Source: Acanthaster planci | Lineage: Eukaryota > Echinodermata > Asteroidea > Valvatida > Acanthasteridae | Direction of reading: 5' to 3' | DNA length: 64,000 bases | Assembly (NCBI RefSeq): GCF_001949145.1 | Contig: NW_019091389.1 | Coordinates: forward strand, 350,313-414,312 | Part shown: positions 22,766 to 33,591 of the stretch, in pieces | Layout: each line of letters starts with the position of its first letter | Position numbering within the stretch: the first letter of the stretch is position 1 | Notes under the pieces: model-generated | Seen by the model: the letters and a program-made list of their open reading frames with translations, nothing else | Database searches by the model: none | What the model was told of the DNA's origin: nothing | Position numbers and translations under genes: made by a program

Positions 22766-24749
22766 GCTATACAATGTTCATTTAGAGTCATCAACAAATT
22801 TTCAAATTTGTAACAAAGACTGGAAATACTATGATTTGTGTCTTTTCAATGGAAAGAGTTCCCATTTATACCAACATCCCTTGACACCATGTGCACAATC
22901 CCCATTCATTGGAGGAAGGAATAGACTATGAAACTAGTCTGAAAGTGTGAACGATTTTCTAAGTAAACACCTTACATGTAGGCCTATCCCCAGCTAAAAC
23001 TGACACTATTTCAGAAATGTTACCACTTCCTGATGGCTGATATACCACTTTCAGGAAAAAAAGAAAGTGATGTCTGTACATGTACATGAAACTCTTACCT
23101 TTTCAACTTGTTCTTTTTTTGTAGTAAGTTGACCTTCACTGAAATAATAAGATGTAATAGTCTTTGCTACATTGTACAAAAATGATTCTCTAAATTAAAT
23201 GTAATGTATGGTATATGTACAGTAACTCTAGTGTCTGGAAGAAAGGAATGCATTGTATTGTATGTAAACTTATCTGACCATTTGAAGCTCATTTGTTATT
23301 TTATGTAACCCCATTCCAGTGCCAAGATACCCTGCCCCCTTTCCATATTCTTGACTCTATTCTTGAGATCTGCAAAACAGTTGCAAAACCTTGGAACCTT
23401 GTGCCATTGGAAGTACACATTTTTGGATGGACTATAACTCGGCATGATCAATAAAGGTGCAGCCTAAAGTACAATATTGTACAACATTTCCCTTTTAATG
23501 AAAAAATATGAATAATCTGGACTCTGAAATGTTCATATGATTCACTTAATCGCCTCTTAAAGTTAGATTGGTTACCAGGCTTCTCCATAAACTTGCTTTT
23601 TATTTATAGGAAACTGCACCAAGTGTTTATATTTTGTAAATTTGACTTCTTTTCATCCAAAGTGCGTTGAGGGCAACATTCGATGTACATGTATATGTAT
23701 ATACATGTACATTTACATTGTACATGTATATATACCGGTACGGCATACATGTATTACCACATTGGCCTGTCATGGTTTCTGACTATACAGTGACGCACCG
23801 GTATAGTATAAGCATTTATGATGAATAAGTTGAGAGTCACTGTAGTCCTCTGTGGGTATGTATCACACATCAGTAGCTACAGGTATGTAGTTTTATGTTT
23901 TGCACACAAAACATCTCGCTAAGATCATTTTGTTGTGGGTGTGTGAATTCAGTGTGACTGTGCCTGTTGATTTGCTGACATATGTGTCTGACAAATACAT
24001 TTTTTGAGAGAAAAATTACAGTTCAAAAATAAGAGAAAAAGAATAAAATAAAAATAAGTGGGCGGGTGTGAAAATCAGGGATGGATGATGATGTGAATCG
24101 AGCAATTCATTTAAATGGCCTTGCACTGTACATCCAAAGATTTACAGTAGGTTTCCATGGTTTTGCAGCTGTTTTGTAGACCTCAAAGGACCATTAACAT
24201 GTACAGTACGTGGGGGAAGTCTTGCATCTTGGCACCAGAATGGGAGACTTTGCAGGAAGAGTGATTTGACATTTGGAAGCGAAACATAAGCCAAATTCGT
24301 GGTTAGAGTGGTCACAGTTGACATTTTTTTGAGTGTCATACATGTATGTGCATTAACTTCAAGAGAATTTCTTGTGTCAGATAAAAGAAACTCATTTGGC
24401 CACCATTTTTCTCCCTTGTTTGCTGTAGAGCATTTTCTAAATACAGTTGAGACATCTTCTGGAACCCTGGAGGTATGGGTTAGGAGGCATGCACCGTAGG
24501 ATACATTACAGTTTGTCTATTAAGAATGTATTCATTTGTATGATTTCATTTTAATGATGAATACATTTTACTGATGGATACAGTGCATTTAAATATAAAT
24601 TGATGTGAATACAAATGAATACATGATTAAGAATAACTATTGCATTTGCACTGTCATGCAGTGAGTAGAGATTGTTACATGTAGAGATGTTGTTTTACTG
24701 CTCTAACCAACATTCACACACATGGTCTGTGTATGACACTGACTCTTAA
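22766..24749. other. Intergenic sequence with palindromic simple repeat
   Basis: No gene was recognised. The segment at 23685-23760 is a dense cluster of ACATGTA/TATACATGTA words that can pair with itself. Repeated TTCATTTGTATGA-like and complementary words occur at about 24525-24625 (ATGTATTCATTTGTATGATT and TGAATACAAATGAATACATG), forming a small inverted repeat. Confidence 0.5.
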
Positions 24750-25213
24750 GTAAGGCTGAGTTCGGGCGGTTTGTTCCCGTATGTTCACGAACAGCTCAAT
24801 TTGTTGTTTGTGGGTCGGCTGCTGGAACGCCCGGAACATCGCTGGTAGTTAGTGACATGCAACGTAGCAGTGTCCATGTAGCCTAGGCTACGTTATTTGA
24901 GAGTTGATGTTTGGATGGGCTGAATTCTTTTCTATATAAACAGGAACATTCATTTCTGTGTTACAGAAAAAAATTAATGTTAATTTTGCAAAACTTCCCA
25001 TTGCCAATGGCTCTGGAAGCCATCTCTCTACCTTTTTGCAGCTGTTCGAAAATCAAAATCTCACGAGTTTTTCCGTGTGTTCCTGTTGTACCCTGACGAG
25101 AAGTTGGTGTGTGATCCTGTTCCAAGAACAGTGTTCTTGAGTCGTGTTCCCGCCGTTCGAGCCCGAGAACAAGAAACCCGTGTCAAGAACAGGCCACCCG
25201 AACTCGACCTAAG
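24750..25213. mobile_element. TIR element of about 460 bp
   Basis: The left end TAAGGCTGAGTTCGGGCGG is answered by the right end CCACCCGAACTCGACCTAA, its near-perfect inverted complement. Inner parts also match (TTTGTTCCCGT against CAAGAACAGG and nearby). The interior has no long open frame. It is best read as a non-autonomous DNA transposon whose superfamily is not determined. Confidence 0.7.
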
Positions 25214-25658
25214 ATATCAAGTGCACCAATAAAACTATGCCCACTTCAGTCCGCTCTTCGCACCCGATTACATGTACTTCCACAACATGTGGGTTAATGT
25301 GCTTTTTTGTTTTCTCATACTGTACATATCATATACTGGACTAATGTATGTTAACATAGTCTGTTGCAGTGACATAATATCAATTTGTATCCAAACTCGC
25401 ATCGTGTACAGTATGCTAGGTTACATGTACTTGTAGTCCTCGCTGGCTTTGCAAAAATGCAGAACGTTTGCATAATTACGCTGAGGATTCTCGTTTTAAG
25501 GTTGCGTCAGTCGATGCTCTGTGTAATGTACATGTATGTGTAATTCGCAATGGCAGTGTTTACCAAGGCCCAAGTTGCCTGGAAAATATGTTCTCATTAA
25601 CCCATGTTCCCTCTTGATGTTGTTTTTATTTTGGTGGCTGGGGTGATTGGGTTTTTAA

Positions 25659-26074
25659 CCCCTTTGCGCCGGGACGCGTTAAGACACGCTGTAAAAATTG
25701 AGATCCTCAGCCCGCTTTTCAGCTATTATTCTGGGCCCACGCTCAAGTGAACACAGTGAAAGAAGGCACACCCTGGCTCTTGTGCATATGGTAATTGGTC
25801 TTTGTGCGTAGCCCAGAAATGAAAAGACCGAATTTGCATCATAATCACCAGCTTTACAATAGTCCCCACTTTGAAAAGAGGCAACGGGAATGTGGAAGGG
25901 TGAGTAGAGCTGCATGCCACCGAACAATCAGCCTTTTCACCGTGTAATTCAAAGCGTGCAGAGCACGCACGGCCACAAACCGAGAATTTGCAGTTTGGCA
26001 GGTGGCCTTCATGGCCAAGCAAGGCTGGAATTCTTGGAGTCGGCTTTCGGCAAGAAATTCCTGCTGTCAAGGGG
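25659..26074. mobile_element. TTAA-flanked element (piggyBac-like MITE candidate)
   Basis: A 416-base segment begins CCCCTTTGCGCC, ends CTGTCAAGGGG and is flanked on both sides by TTAA (25655-25658 and 26075-26078). TTAA target duplication with ends starting CCC is characteristic of piggyBac-type elements. The matching terminal repeat is short (about 6-7 bases), so a chance arrangement is possible. A minus-strand frame across it (25726-26070) resembles no known transposase. Confidence 0.5.
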
Positions 26075-26427
26075 TTAATTTAACTTTCCAGATGAATCAC
26101 AAAATGAAATCCATGAGATCAGCAACTGAATAACTGTCCCGTTCCATGTTAAGTTCCTGTTTCTGTCAGGCAAAGTGGGTGAAGAAGGACATTAAAGGGC
26201 CTCAATGAACAGGCTAGCAAGTAGAATTGTTTTGGGTTTTGTTTACTCATGCTGGCATGCTACTAGCTGTAAAATCTACCTGCACTTTCAACTGTGCTTT
26301 CTTACTTTCTGACATTCGACAAATGTCCATCATATTTCAATGCAAACTGTTGCAAGCTCTAGCAGTGTATTTGCTGAGGTTAGAACTTTTTATTGGGGGG
26401 ATTGTTTGGTTTTTTTTCACATGAATT

Positions 26428-26955
26428 CTATGTACGGTACATGTACTTTAACTGTGTCAGTGAACCAACATTTTGACGTCCACGGTTTCTTCTGAGAATC
26501 TCTGAAAGTGTGGAATGAAAAGGTGCTACTCCTGCAAGGAGGATCAGTGGGGAGTGATCCTCATGTTCTCTTAGCCATTTCCTGCCCGTAGTCTTCTCCC
26601 CCACCCCCTCAAACCCAAGTAGAATTCTCATTTCACAAGAGAAAAAGAAAAAGATTTTGATTGAATTCGCAGGAAAGCACAGTGTTATCGACTCGGATTT
26701 GTAAATCTGACTTCCAATAGCTACGAATAAGAGGATGAATCTGTTCAGGCACCAACAAGACAGGCAACGCTCATTCTCCTGCCAGCTCCCCAGCAACCTA
26801 GGGGAAACACTCAAATGCCGCATGGGCTTGGACAGGAAGCGCTGGTCCATATCGGGGTCTAGCACTGATCTCGGCTCGGGGCGGTGGGACCGCAAACCCT
26901 CCGACAGCCAAGTAGGAGAATCTGTGAGCATGTGAACCTGTTTCTTGGTCGCCAT
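26428..26955 (-). CDS. Unrecognised 175-codon open frame
   Basis: This is the longest open frame outside the two main genes. From ATG at 26955 it reads MATKKQVHMLTDSPTWLSEG, followed by a Pro/Ser/Arg-rich part (HLSVSPRLLGSW) up to about residue 65, then a hydrophobic and low-complexity part (FIKIFFFFS type). Local GC is raised only over the first 70 codons (26740-26955), which looks more coding-like than the rest. That part could be a single coding exon, with the remaining frame open by chance. No domain is recognised and no strong donor was found. Confidence 0.25.
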   Translation of the reverse strand: MATKKQVHMLTDSPTWLSEGLRSHRPEPRSVLDPDMDQRFLSKPMRHLSVSPRLLGSWQENERCLSCWCLNRFILLFVAIGSQIYKSESITLCFPANSIKIFFFFSCEMRILLGFEGVGEKTTGRKWLREHEDHSPLILLAGVAPFHSTLSEILRRNRGRQNVGSLTQLKYMYRT

Positions 26956-27123
26956 GGATCATTGGGCTTTTAACATCACATGACGCCCAAAAAGAAGACT
27001 CATCTTGCATTGAGGGAGCTTGAGCACATCATCGCGAACTCATGTGCATTTTGCATATTTTTGACAATAGCTTATTTTTACTAATACAGAGCAGCTCCCC
27101 CTCCCCTCAAAAGTTGCACGGAA

Positions 27124-27499
27124 ATACACGCCGTCGTGTGCCGGGAAGAAGGACGTAAGCGCTTACGCCTCTTTGCCGGGAAACATGATCACTGCAAAGA
27201 AAATTTTGTCCCGGCAAAAGGACGCATGTATGCAACTGTTTTATTTTAATGAAATATATAGATTTCTTTGCATAAAGTAAAAAAAAAACCTAAGTCATTT
27301 AATAAGTTGCTCAAAGGCTGCTTTTTTATACAGCCTGTGTTGACTTTGCAGTAAATTTTATCCGCTTTCACTAAATAAAGAGCGTGTGTTTCTTACGCCC
27401 TTTTGCCGGGAACATTTTTTCTGCTGTGATCATGCTTCCCGGCCAAAAAGGCGTAAGCGCGCGCTTATGACCTTTTGCCGGGCACACGATGACGTGTAT
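27124..27499. mobile_element. Fold-back element with about 105-bp arms
   Basis: The left arm starts ATACACGCCGTCGTGTGCCG and the right arm ends with the complement (GGGCACACGATGACGTGTAT). Both arms contain the order TGCCGGGAA, CGTAAGCGC, CTTACGCC, TTTGCCGGGAA, ATGATCAC and CCCGGCAAAAGG in inverted orientation. The AT-rich centre of about 170 bases has no coding capacity. The long terminal inverted repeats and repeated CCGGCAAAAGG words suggest a fold-back or MITE-type transposon. Confidence 0.82.
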
Positions 27500-29280
27500 G
27501 TAGCAGTCAAATGCAACTTGTTTCTTATTGTACACTAATGGCTGTTGCTTGAGGTCCTACCTAGTACGTGTGTGGACATGCTTGTGTGGACATCGTGATC
27601 CTTTTGCAGGATGGGCACTAGGGGCACATACATGTAACTCCGCTTTTCTTCTGCCATCTCACTTACAGCATCGTTAGACAACCAGAATTAGAAGCTGTTA
27701 AGTACTGTGGTGGCGCAATGCTCATGGACAGGTGGTACATACGCGTGCATTACATGCCTGTTTGACCAATAGGGTGTCGTGATTGGCCAAACGACGTCAA
27801 GCTGAGGGATGCGCGTGTGAGTGTGGTGCCACGGCAGTTATGGCATCTATTGGATTAGTACCTAGCCTACATAAGCACATGTTCATGTACATAAACATTG
27901 CGAGCCCTACTTTGGTTTTGCTATTGTTGCATTGGTACATTAACTTAACATATGGGGCTGTATCATGTACAATGTATACCTCCTTTTTCCTTCCGTCCCT
28001 TTCTTGTAATCCATCCCTTTCTTGTCTGTGAACCTACATAGGTACATTGGCTGTTACTTGTATGCGCATCTTGTGGTCACCTTCATGAACATTACATCCA
28101 CACATTAAGCACTCTGTGTACTCACCAGCACCTGACATTTAAACTCGTTAGTCCCCATTTTTTTGTTTACACGCGCACAAAGTCTGTGAAGGCGGACCAT
28201 GCATTGAACTTATAACTTGGCCACTGTGCACTTCATGGCCTGTCATGGCTGCAAATATTGCTCCCTGTGTGTATCCAAGGGATGCATTGTAGTGGGAAAT
28301 ATTATACAGTACTGTTTAGATGACTCTTAGGTATCAGTAATTAGTGCTGTTTGGCTGTATATCAAAAGTTGACTGCAGTACGCAGTCAACTGCAGACTGC
28401 AGACTGCGGTATCTTGCCTTTTTGAAAAGTCAAAAGTTTGGTCTAAAAATGATATACTAAATGCAGATCACTACGAGTAAGAATTGGCCTCACTTGGTAT
28501 GGATCACAGTTGAGCGTCTGATCAGTAATAAGTGGATATGTATGTCTCCTTCAAAACAGTGTCGAATCCTTAAGCTTTAGTTTCAAATCCTGATCCTCAA
28601 ATTTCAACTGAAAAATTAGAGTTTATTTGTCACTACACATCTTTGTGAGATAAGGTAAATTGTTTATTAATTTAACAAGTGCAGCGTTTGAATTGAGAGC
28701 AGTTGTGAAAAATATGCACAGTACAAAGACAAAAAATGACAGGAGGGTTTAGACCTACATATTTCTTTTGCTTGAGTGAATGATTGTGACAGTGTGCAGA
28801 AACATGTCTTGATAACACTCTATGCTTCTACGGTATCAAGGGATTGGGACACTTTATGAAACAGTCTCATGATTTTTTTCTTTAAAATTTAAAAGAAATT
28901 AAGGTCAAAAGGTTGTATTCTGCAATGTTGAGGATTGGTTTGATTCACAGTATTTATCTGGAAGCAATCTTGAATCCTTCAGATCCCAACTAGTTGATCC
29001 TTGGTTACAGACTGTGCCGTGAATAGCCATATTCATGTTCAAGAGTCTATATCACACTTTGTCAACATGTACAGTACTGCACCGTTGTAAGAGTAACGAG
29101 CGTATTGCATTGTTCAAGGCCTGAATTGGCCTTACTCTAATACAAGTTGGCCATATTAAACTGAAATCAACATTAACTGAATAAAAAAATGAATGCACTG
29201 ACAAAAAACTTCATTACAAATTAATGTGATTTATACTGATGAAGAATTTAAAGTGTGTAATATTTATATCTAAATGTTTT
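27500..29280. other. Intergenic sequence, no gene recognised
   Basis: AT-rich sequence with no exon recognised. A small palindrome at about 28368-28390 (GTTGACTGC, spacer, GCAGTCAAC) is followed by tandem CTGCAGA words (28388-28408). Confidence 0.45.
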
Positions 29281-29420
29281 AGGGCCTGTTTGTTTTACAT
29301 GGATCCGGATCACGATCAGTGATCTTTGGTTGGTTCATTGACACCAGCACCCACCTAATGGATAGCACGAACCTGGGATTACTGATTGTGAATCAGATCC
29401 GTGTGAAACAAACAGGCCCT
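29281..29420. mobile_element. Short TIR element (MITE-like), copy 2
   Basis: A 140-base element bounded by AGGGCCTGTTTGTTTTACAT and the inverse complement TGTGAAACAAACAGGCCCT. The interior words (GGATCACGATCAGTGATC, GGGATTACTGATTGTGAATC) correspond to those of the copy at 9645-9784. This copy has the more symmetrical ends. Confidence 0.85.
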
Positions 29421-31911
29421 CAAGCCGCATAAAAAAAAAATGAAAGTGAGGGGTGAGGTAGGGAACCCTAAATAGTCTGGTACCATCCCATTGAACAGAT
29501 TACATAGAATAAAAAAAGGGAACACAATCGAAAATGGCTTCCCTATGAATAAGGTCTGAAAACAAAAAAAATGAGTTTAATTACTTTAATAAAGATAATC
29601 TCCTTATCCCATCCTGGGATAACTAATAATGTCTTTGTTAACTCATCGTTTCATGTACATACATGGTACATCTGAACATCTGATGATGCTCAATGATGAA
29701 ACAGTACTCTGTTACTGTTGTTCAGATCCACAAAAACCAGAAATCATTTCTTGCTTTTTTGGGGGTTACTTGCTATTTTTTTGTGGGGGGGTTGCGACTT
29801 TTTCCAGCATTTGAAATGCCACTTTGATTGGTTAGTGCATGCACATTTACTTGGACATGAATGCTCATCATGCATGTGGCACCAGTAACAGTGCATGTTG
29901 CATGCAGGATGAATACTGTGCATAGTCAGGAGCAAAGGCTTTTGTCACAAAATGGGTTCCGTTGGGTTTGACCTTCCCACTGGGCTACTGGACTGATTGG
30001 GTGATTGGAGTGCCAACAGTGTTATAATGAGTCGCTGACCCAAGTCAAGTTGTTTTCATTGAAAAGACTTGAGCCAGTTTGAGTCGAGTTGAGCCTCGGT
30101 TTGAGCTTGAGTTGAGTCAAGTCTGACGCTCAAATCAGTTTGATTCACAGATGTTTAAGTATATAAACACAAAGGAGAGAGGGACTTGATTGGATTCTGG
30201 CATTTGCTTGTACATGTACATGTAGGTATTTTTGAAATTTCTGTCCTGGCCAGTTCTGATAAGTGTGCATAAACGTAGTTGTCATTTATGTAAACATCCT
30301 AAAAGAAATTACATAGACCTTTGTGTAGCAGTGTTGTAAATTCTGTGCATGACACAGGTAGGTCATCTGCTTGCAGTGACCTGTGTCAAGTCAGTTAACC
30401 TTTGGGACTGGAGTTGCTAACAATCAGGGAGCCAGTTGGACTGGAGTCAATCACTGACTCATGTCATAACTCTAAGTTTCTGTCTCACCTGATGTCTATA
30501 GCCAAAAGTCCCCTCAAAATTTGGAAGTTTTTGTCAGCTGTATTGGCAAACAAGCCGAAACAGCTGACGAAAATCATTCATGTTCTTGATGAGGTTCCCT
30601 CCCTTTTATAAACCTTTTTTGTTCGAGTTTAATAACACATGGTTTCGATCTACATACCATGTATTTTTTCCAAATCCAATGACACATTTTAGAAACCCAT
30701 CACTGCCGATGCATTGTAATGTGTAAAGATTGCCTTTGCTTGATAGATTTTCACCAATGGTATATCTAAAGGCTGGGTACTTGTGGGTATAAATGTACAG
30801 CGGTAAGTATCCTGACAGTGATGCCATGCAGTGGTGTTTGCCAATTACAGGCACGTTTCCGTTCATAACATTCTTTCCAAAACATTTTCCTGAATGCTTC
30901 ATCCTTATTGACATCATCCCATTCGAGGCAGTTGCACGTCATTAAAGGCAGTTGTCTGTCTGGATCATTAAAAACATCTAAAAGTGTTTTAACTGTAATA
31001 GTCTTGCTACACACCCAAGGGGGTAAGGTTTAATGTCTTGCAATAAACCAACCACCTGTTTATCTATCCATAGATCTGTATTATAATGTTCTGAGCCAAT
31101 GGGGTCAAGTAGCATTTAATACCTTCCAGTTACTGTTCTTTGGTAACTGATGAGGTGTGAGATGTTGCCTTTATTTCAAGCCATATTCAAGCTTGAGTAA
31201 TGCACTTCTGTGAAGAAAATTGGGATGTGAGAACAAAAGATGTCCACACGAGGCAGGTTGTGAAGATGTATGGACTTGCCCAGGTCCACACAAGTGTTCC
31301 CCCTAAAAAATTGTACAGTTATTTTGGAGTTTAGGGTTACTGGTACCTGCCATAAAATGAACTTGAAAATTCAAGGAAATTATCAACAAAACCCAGCTTT
31401 CACAGAAAAGTGTTTAAAGTGATTTGAAAAAGTTGGAAAGTTCTTTGGATTTTTCTGAACTACATGTCCATGAAAACTACGGAATGTCCACACTCTGGTT
31501 ATGTGACCTCAACATGTGTGCTCTGAGCCCCCAACTCTGCTTTATGAATAAATCTGGGCATGCAGAGTTGTACAGCAGTAATAGAAGAAAATGTTGTTCC
31601 GAAAAAATATCCAAGGTCATATGTTTTGTGTGATAGCTGGCACAGTTCTTTAGCCCTTTCTAGGTGCCATTTGGTGCACAATAACTGCATGTCTGGATTT
31701 GTCTGTGGTAAGGTTCACCTATCCGCCACTAGGGATAATTGCAAGGAGTGATCATTTGTCAACCACTGATCAGTTTTTCTTGGTAACCTGTGCGCAAAAC
31801 ACATCCTTGGAACCAGGCAAATTCGACCAGTGGCTGACATATGGTCTTAGATTTATGAGGTACACTATCCACAGGGCCGTTTAAATGATCAGTGGTTGCT
31901 TTGTTGACTAG
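29421..31911. other. Upstream region of PPIP5K, first exon not identified
   Basis: The first recognised PPIP5K exon begins after an AG acceptor at 31911, so at least one upstream exon is expected. I could not identify it. The interval is AT-rich and contains TACATGTACATG (about 30208-30224) and a GAGTTGAGTC-type short repeat (about 30065-30120). No CpG-rich promoter-like segment stands out. Confidence 0.4.
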
Positions 31912-32246
31912 GAGGGTCTGTCCGACTTCGCCATGAACATCCCCGGCTGGGACGCGGGCGAAGTCACGATAAAGGGCACGGTGGGCATCTGCGCCATGGC
32001 CAAGAAGTCCCGCTCCAAGCCCATGCGGGAGATCCTGAGTCGGCTGGAGATTTTTGAGCACATTGAAATCATCATCTTCAAGGAGGAGGTTATCCTCAAC
32101 GACCCTGTGGAGGAGTGGCCCATCTGTGACTGCCTGGTCTCCTTCTTCTCCCAGGGCTTCCCACTAGAGAAGGCCATCGCCTATGCCAAACTACGCAAGC
32201 CGTTGGTCATTAACGACCTGGAGGCACAGTATAATCTTCTGGATAG
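31912..32246 (+). CDS. PPIP5K exon A (N-terminal domain, possible start)
   Basis: Exon between acceptor TTGACTAG and donor GTAAAG. The frame is open from the first base (EGLSDFA) into the ATG at 31933, which has a good context (GCCATGA, G at -3) and is the likely start if the upstream exon is noncoding. It encodes residues 1-104. [19 protein letters not shown], the segment [20 protein letters not shown] and [14 protein letters not shown] are all strongly conserved N-terminal parts of PPIP5K enzymes. The exon is GC-rich compared with its introns. Its last 30 bases and donor recur as a degenerate array in the following intron. Confidence 0.95.
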
Positions 32247-33000
32247 GTAAAGAAAAAAAGGAGGGATCCCAAGTGTTAAAGTAGAATTGCCATGGAAATA
32301 TATTTAGGAAAACTTCCTGTGATTACTGCTCTTAAAATTGCTGTATGTAGTTATGGGAGTTGATGGCTCTCAGTGACTTGGAGACACAGCTCAGCCTGAT
32401 GGATAGGTCATACAAGGAAAAAAATTCTCGGGTTTGAAAATAGGATTTCTTTGGGAATGTACTTCAAAAATTCCCTGTGGTTGCCACTCTCAAGCTTGTT
32501 AATTACAGGTACCGTACATTACTATGCTTGCTGTCGGTCTGATGCACAGTACAAACTGCTGGTGAGACAAGAGTATGGCTTCCCAGGTGTCAAATAGGAT
32601 TGCCATGGGATTGCCATTTCAGGAAAATGTGTGATTTCTGTCAAGATTGCTGTACGGAACTCTGGGAGTAGCTGTCTGTGAATTACATGCTTAGTACAAC
32701 CTGCTGGACAGGCATTTAAAAGAGGAGGGATTCCTTGCTGTCAAAATAGGACAGCAAGGAAAATATGTCTGAAAAAGTCTATGTGATTTCTGCTGTTAAG
32801 ATTGTTGTAGCCATGAGAGATGCCAGCCATCAGTGACTTTGCAACCTGATGAATAGGTCAGGAAGGTCGTTTTTTTTTTTCTTACAAGTGACATCTGTAG
32901 GATTGCTATGGGAAAGTGATCGAAAAAAGTCCCTTTGACCTGTACTGGTCAGTGGAATAAAGTTCAGGAAAACTCGCTGTGATTTCTGGTAGTGAAGGTC
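32218..33000 (+). repeat. Degenerate tandem array seeded by exon A 3' end
   Basis: The first intron begins with about five diverged direct repeats of roughly 130-170 bases. Each unit starts with a decayed copy of the exon end: CTGGAGGCACAGTATAATCT followed by TCTGGATAG/GT (exon, 32218-32248), TTGGAGACACAGCTC and TGATGGATAG/GT (about 32379-32408), TGATGCACAGTACAAACTGC (about 32540), TTAGTACAACCTGCTGGACAG (about 32691-32711) and TTTGCAACCTGATGAATAG/GT (about 32837-32859). Each is followed by AGG-rich, GTCAAA-TAGGATTGCCATGG and TGTGATTTCTG-like words. At least two intronic copies keep an AG/GT junction. The array arose from tandem duplication across the exon-intron border. Confidence 0.8.
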
Positions 33001-33508
33001 CCAGTCTTGGTTTCAAGATGTTGCTCGTTATCCATAGCAGCTGATGGTTTGTGGTCGGTAGGGGATGGTTGTGATAATGCCCTCTTATGGCGGCAGTTTT
33101 GTAAACCAAATAAATGCATGTACATTAAACAATGTCTTGAAACAAAGACTAAGGAAGTCATTGCACAAGTCTCCAGTGATAGAAAATCAGGCTGTGCAAA
33201 ACAAACTATGGGAAAGGTTATGGAAGGGAAGAATGCCTAGATATAAATAAAATCATCACTATGGGAAAAGCTTAACAAAGTCTCTGAGATTCCATCTTAA
33301 TAGCCGCACAGACAGCTAGACATCAATTACCTGGCATTGTTTTTAGAGAACGCTTAGGAGAACTTAATTTAATGTGTGGAGGATCATTATATTTGGTTCG
33401 GAGTAGATTATGCTGAGAGGTTCTAACATGTCTACCAAAGAGTTTGGTGAGTAAATATTCCCAGTGGTGACATTTAATGAATTGTTTCTGTTTCATTGTA
33501 TGCTACAG
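33001..33508 (+). other. Remainder of PPIP5K intron 1
   Basis: AT-rich intron sequence ending in a pyrimidine-rich tract and CTACAG at 33503-33508. No further exon was recognised. Overlapping short open frames at 32992-33250 are chance. Confidence 0.6.
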
Positions 33509-33591
33509 GAGGAAAGTCTACAAGATATTGTATGAGCAAGGAATCGCTGTACCTCGCTTTGTCTTCTTTGACAGGGATAGCGACAGTCTTG
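33509..33591 (+). CDS. PPIP5K exon B
   Basis: Eighty-three bases joining exon A in phase 2 and ending in phase 1. It encodes residues 105-132, RRKVYKILYEQGIAVPRFVF and FDRDSDSLG, matching the DRREVYSIL and PRYA region that leads from the N-terminal domain into the ATP-grasp fold. Acceptor GCTACAG and donor GTAAGT are both strong. Confidence 0.93.
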
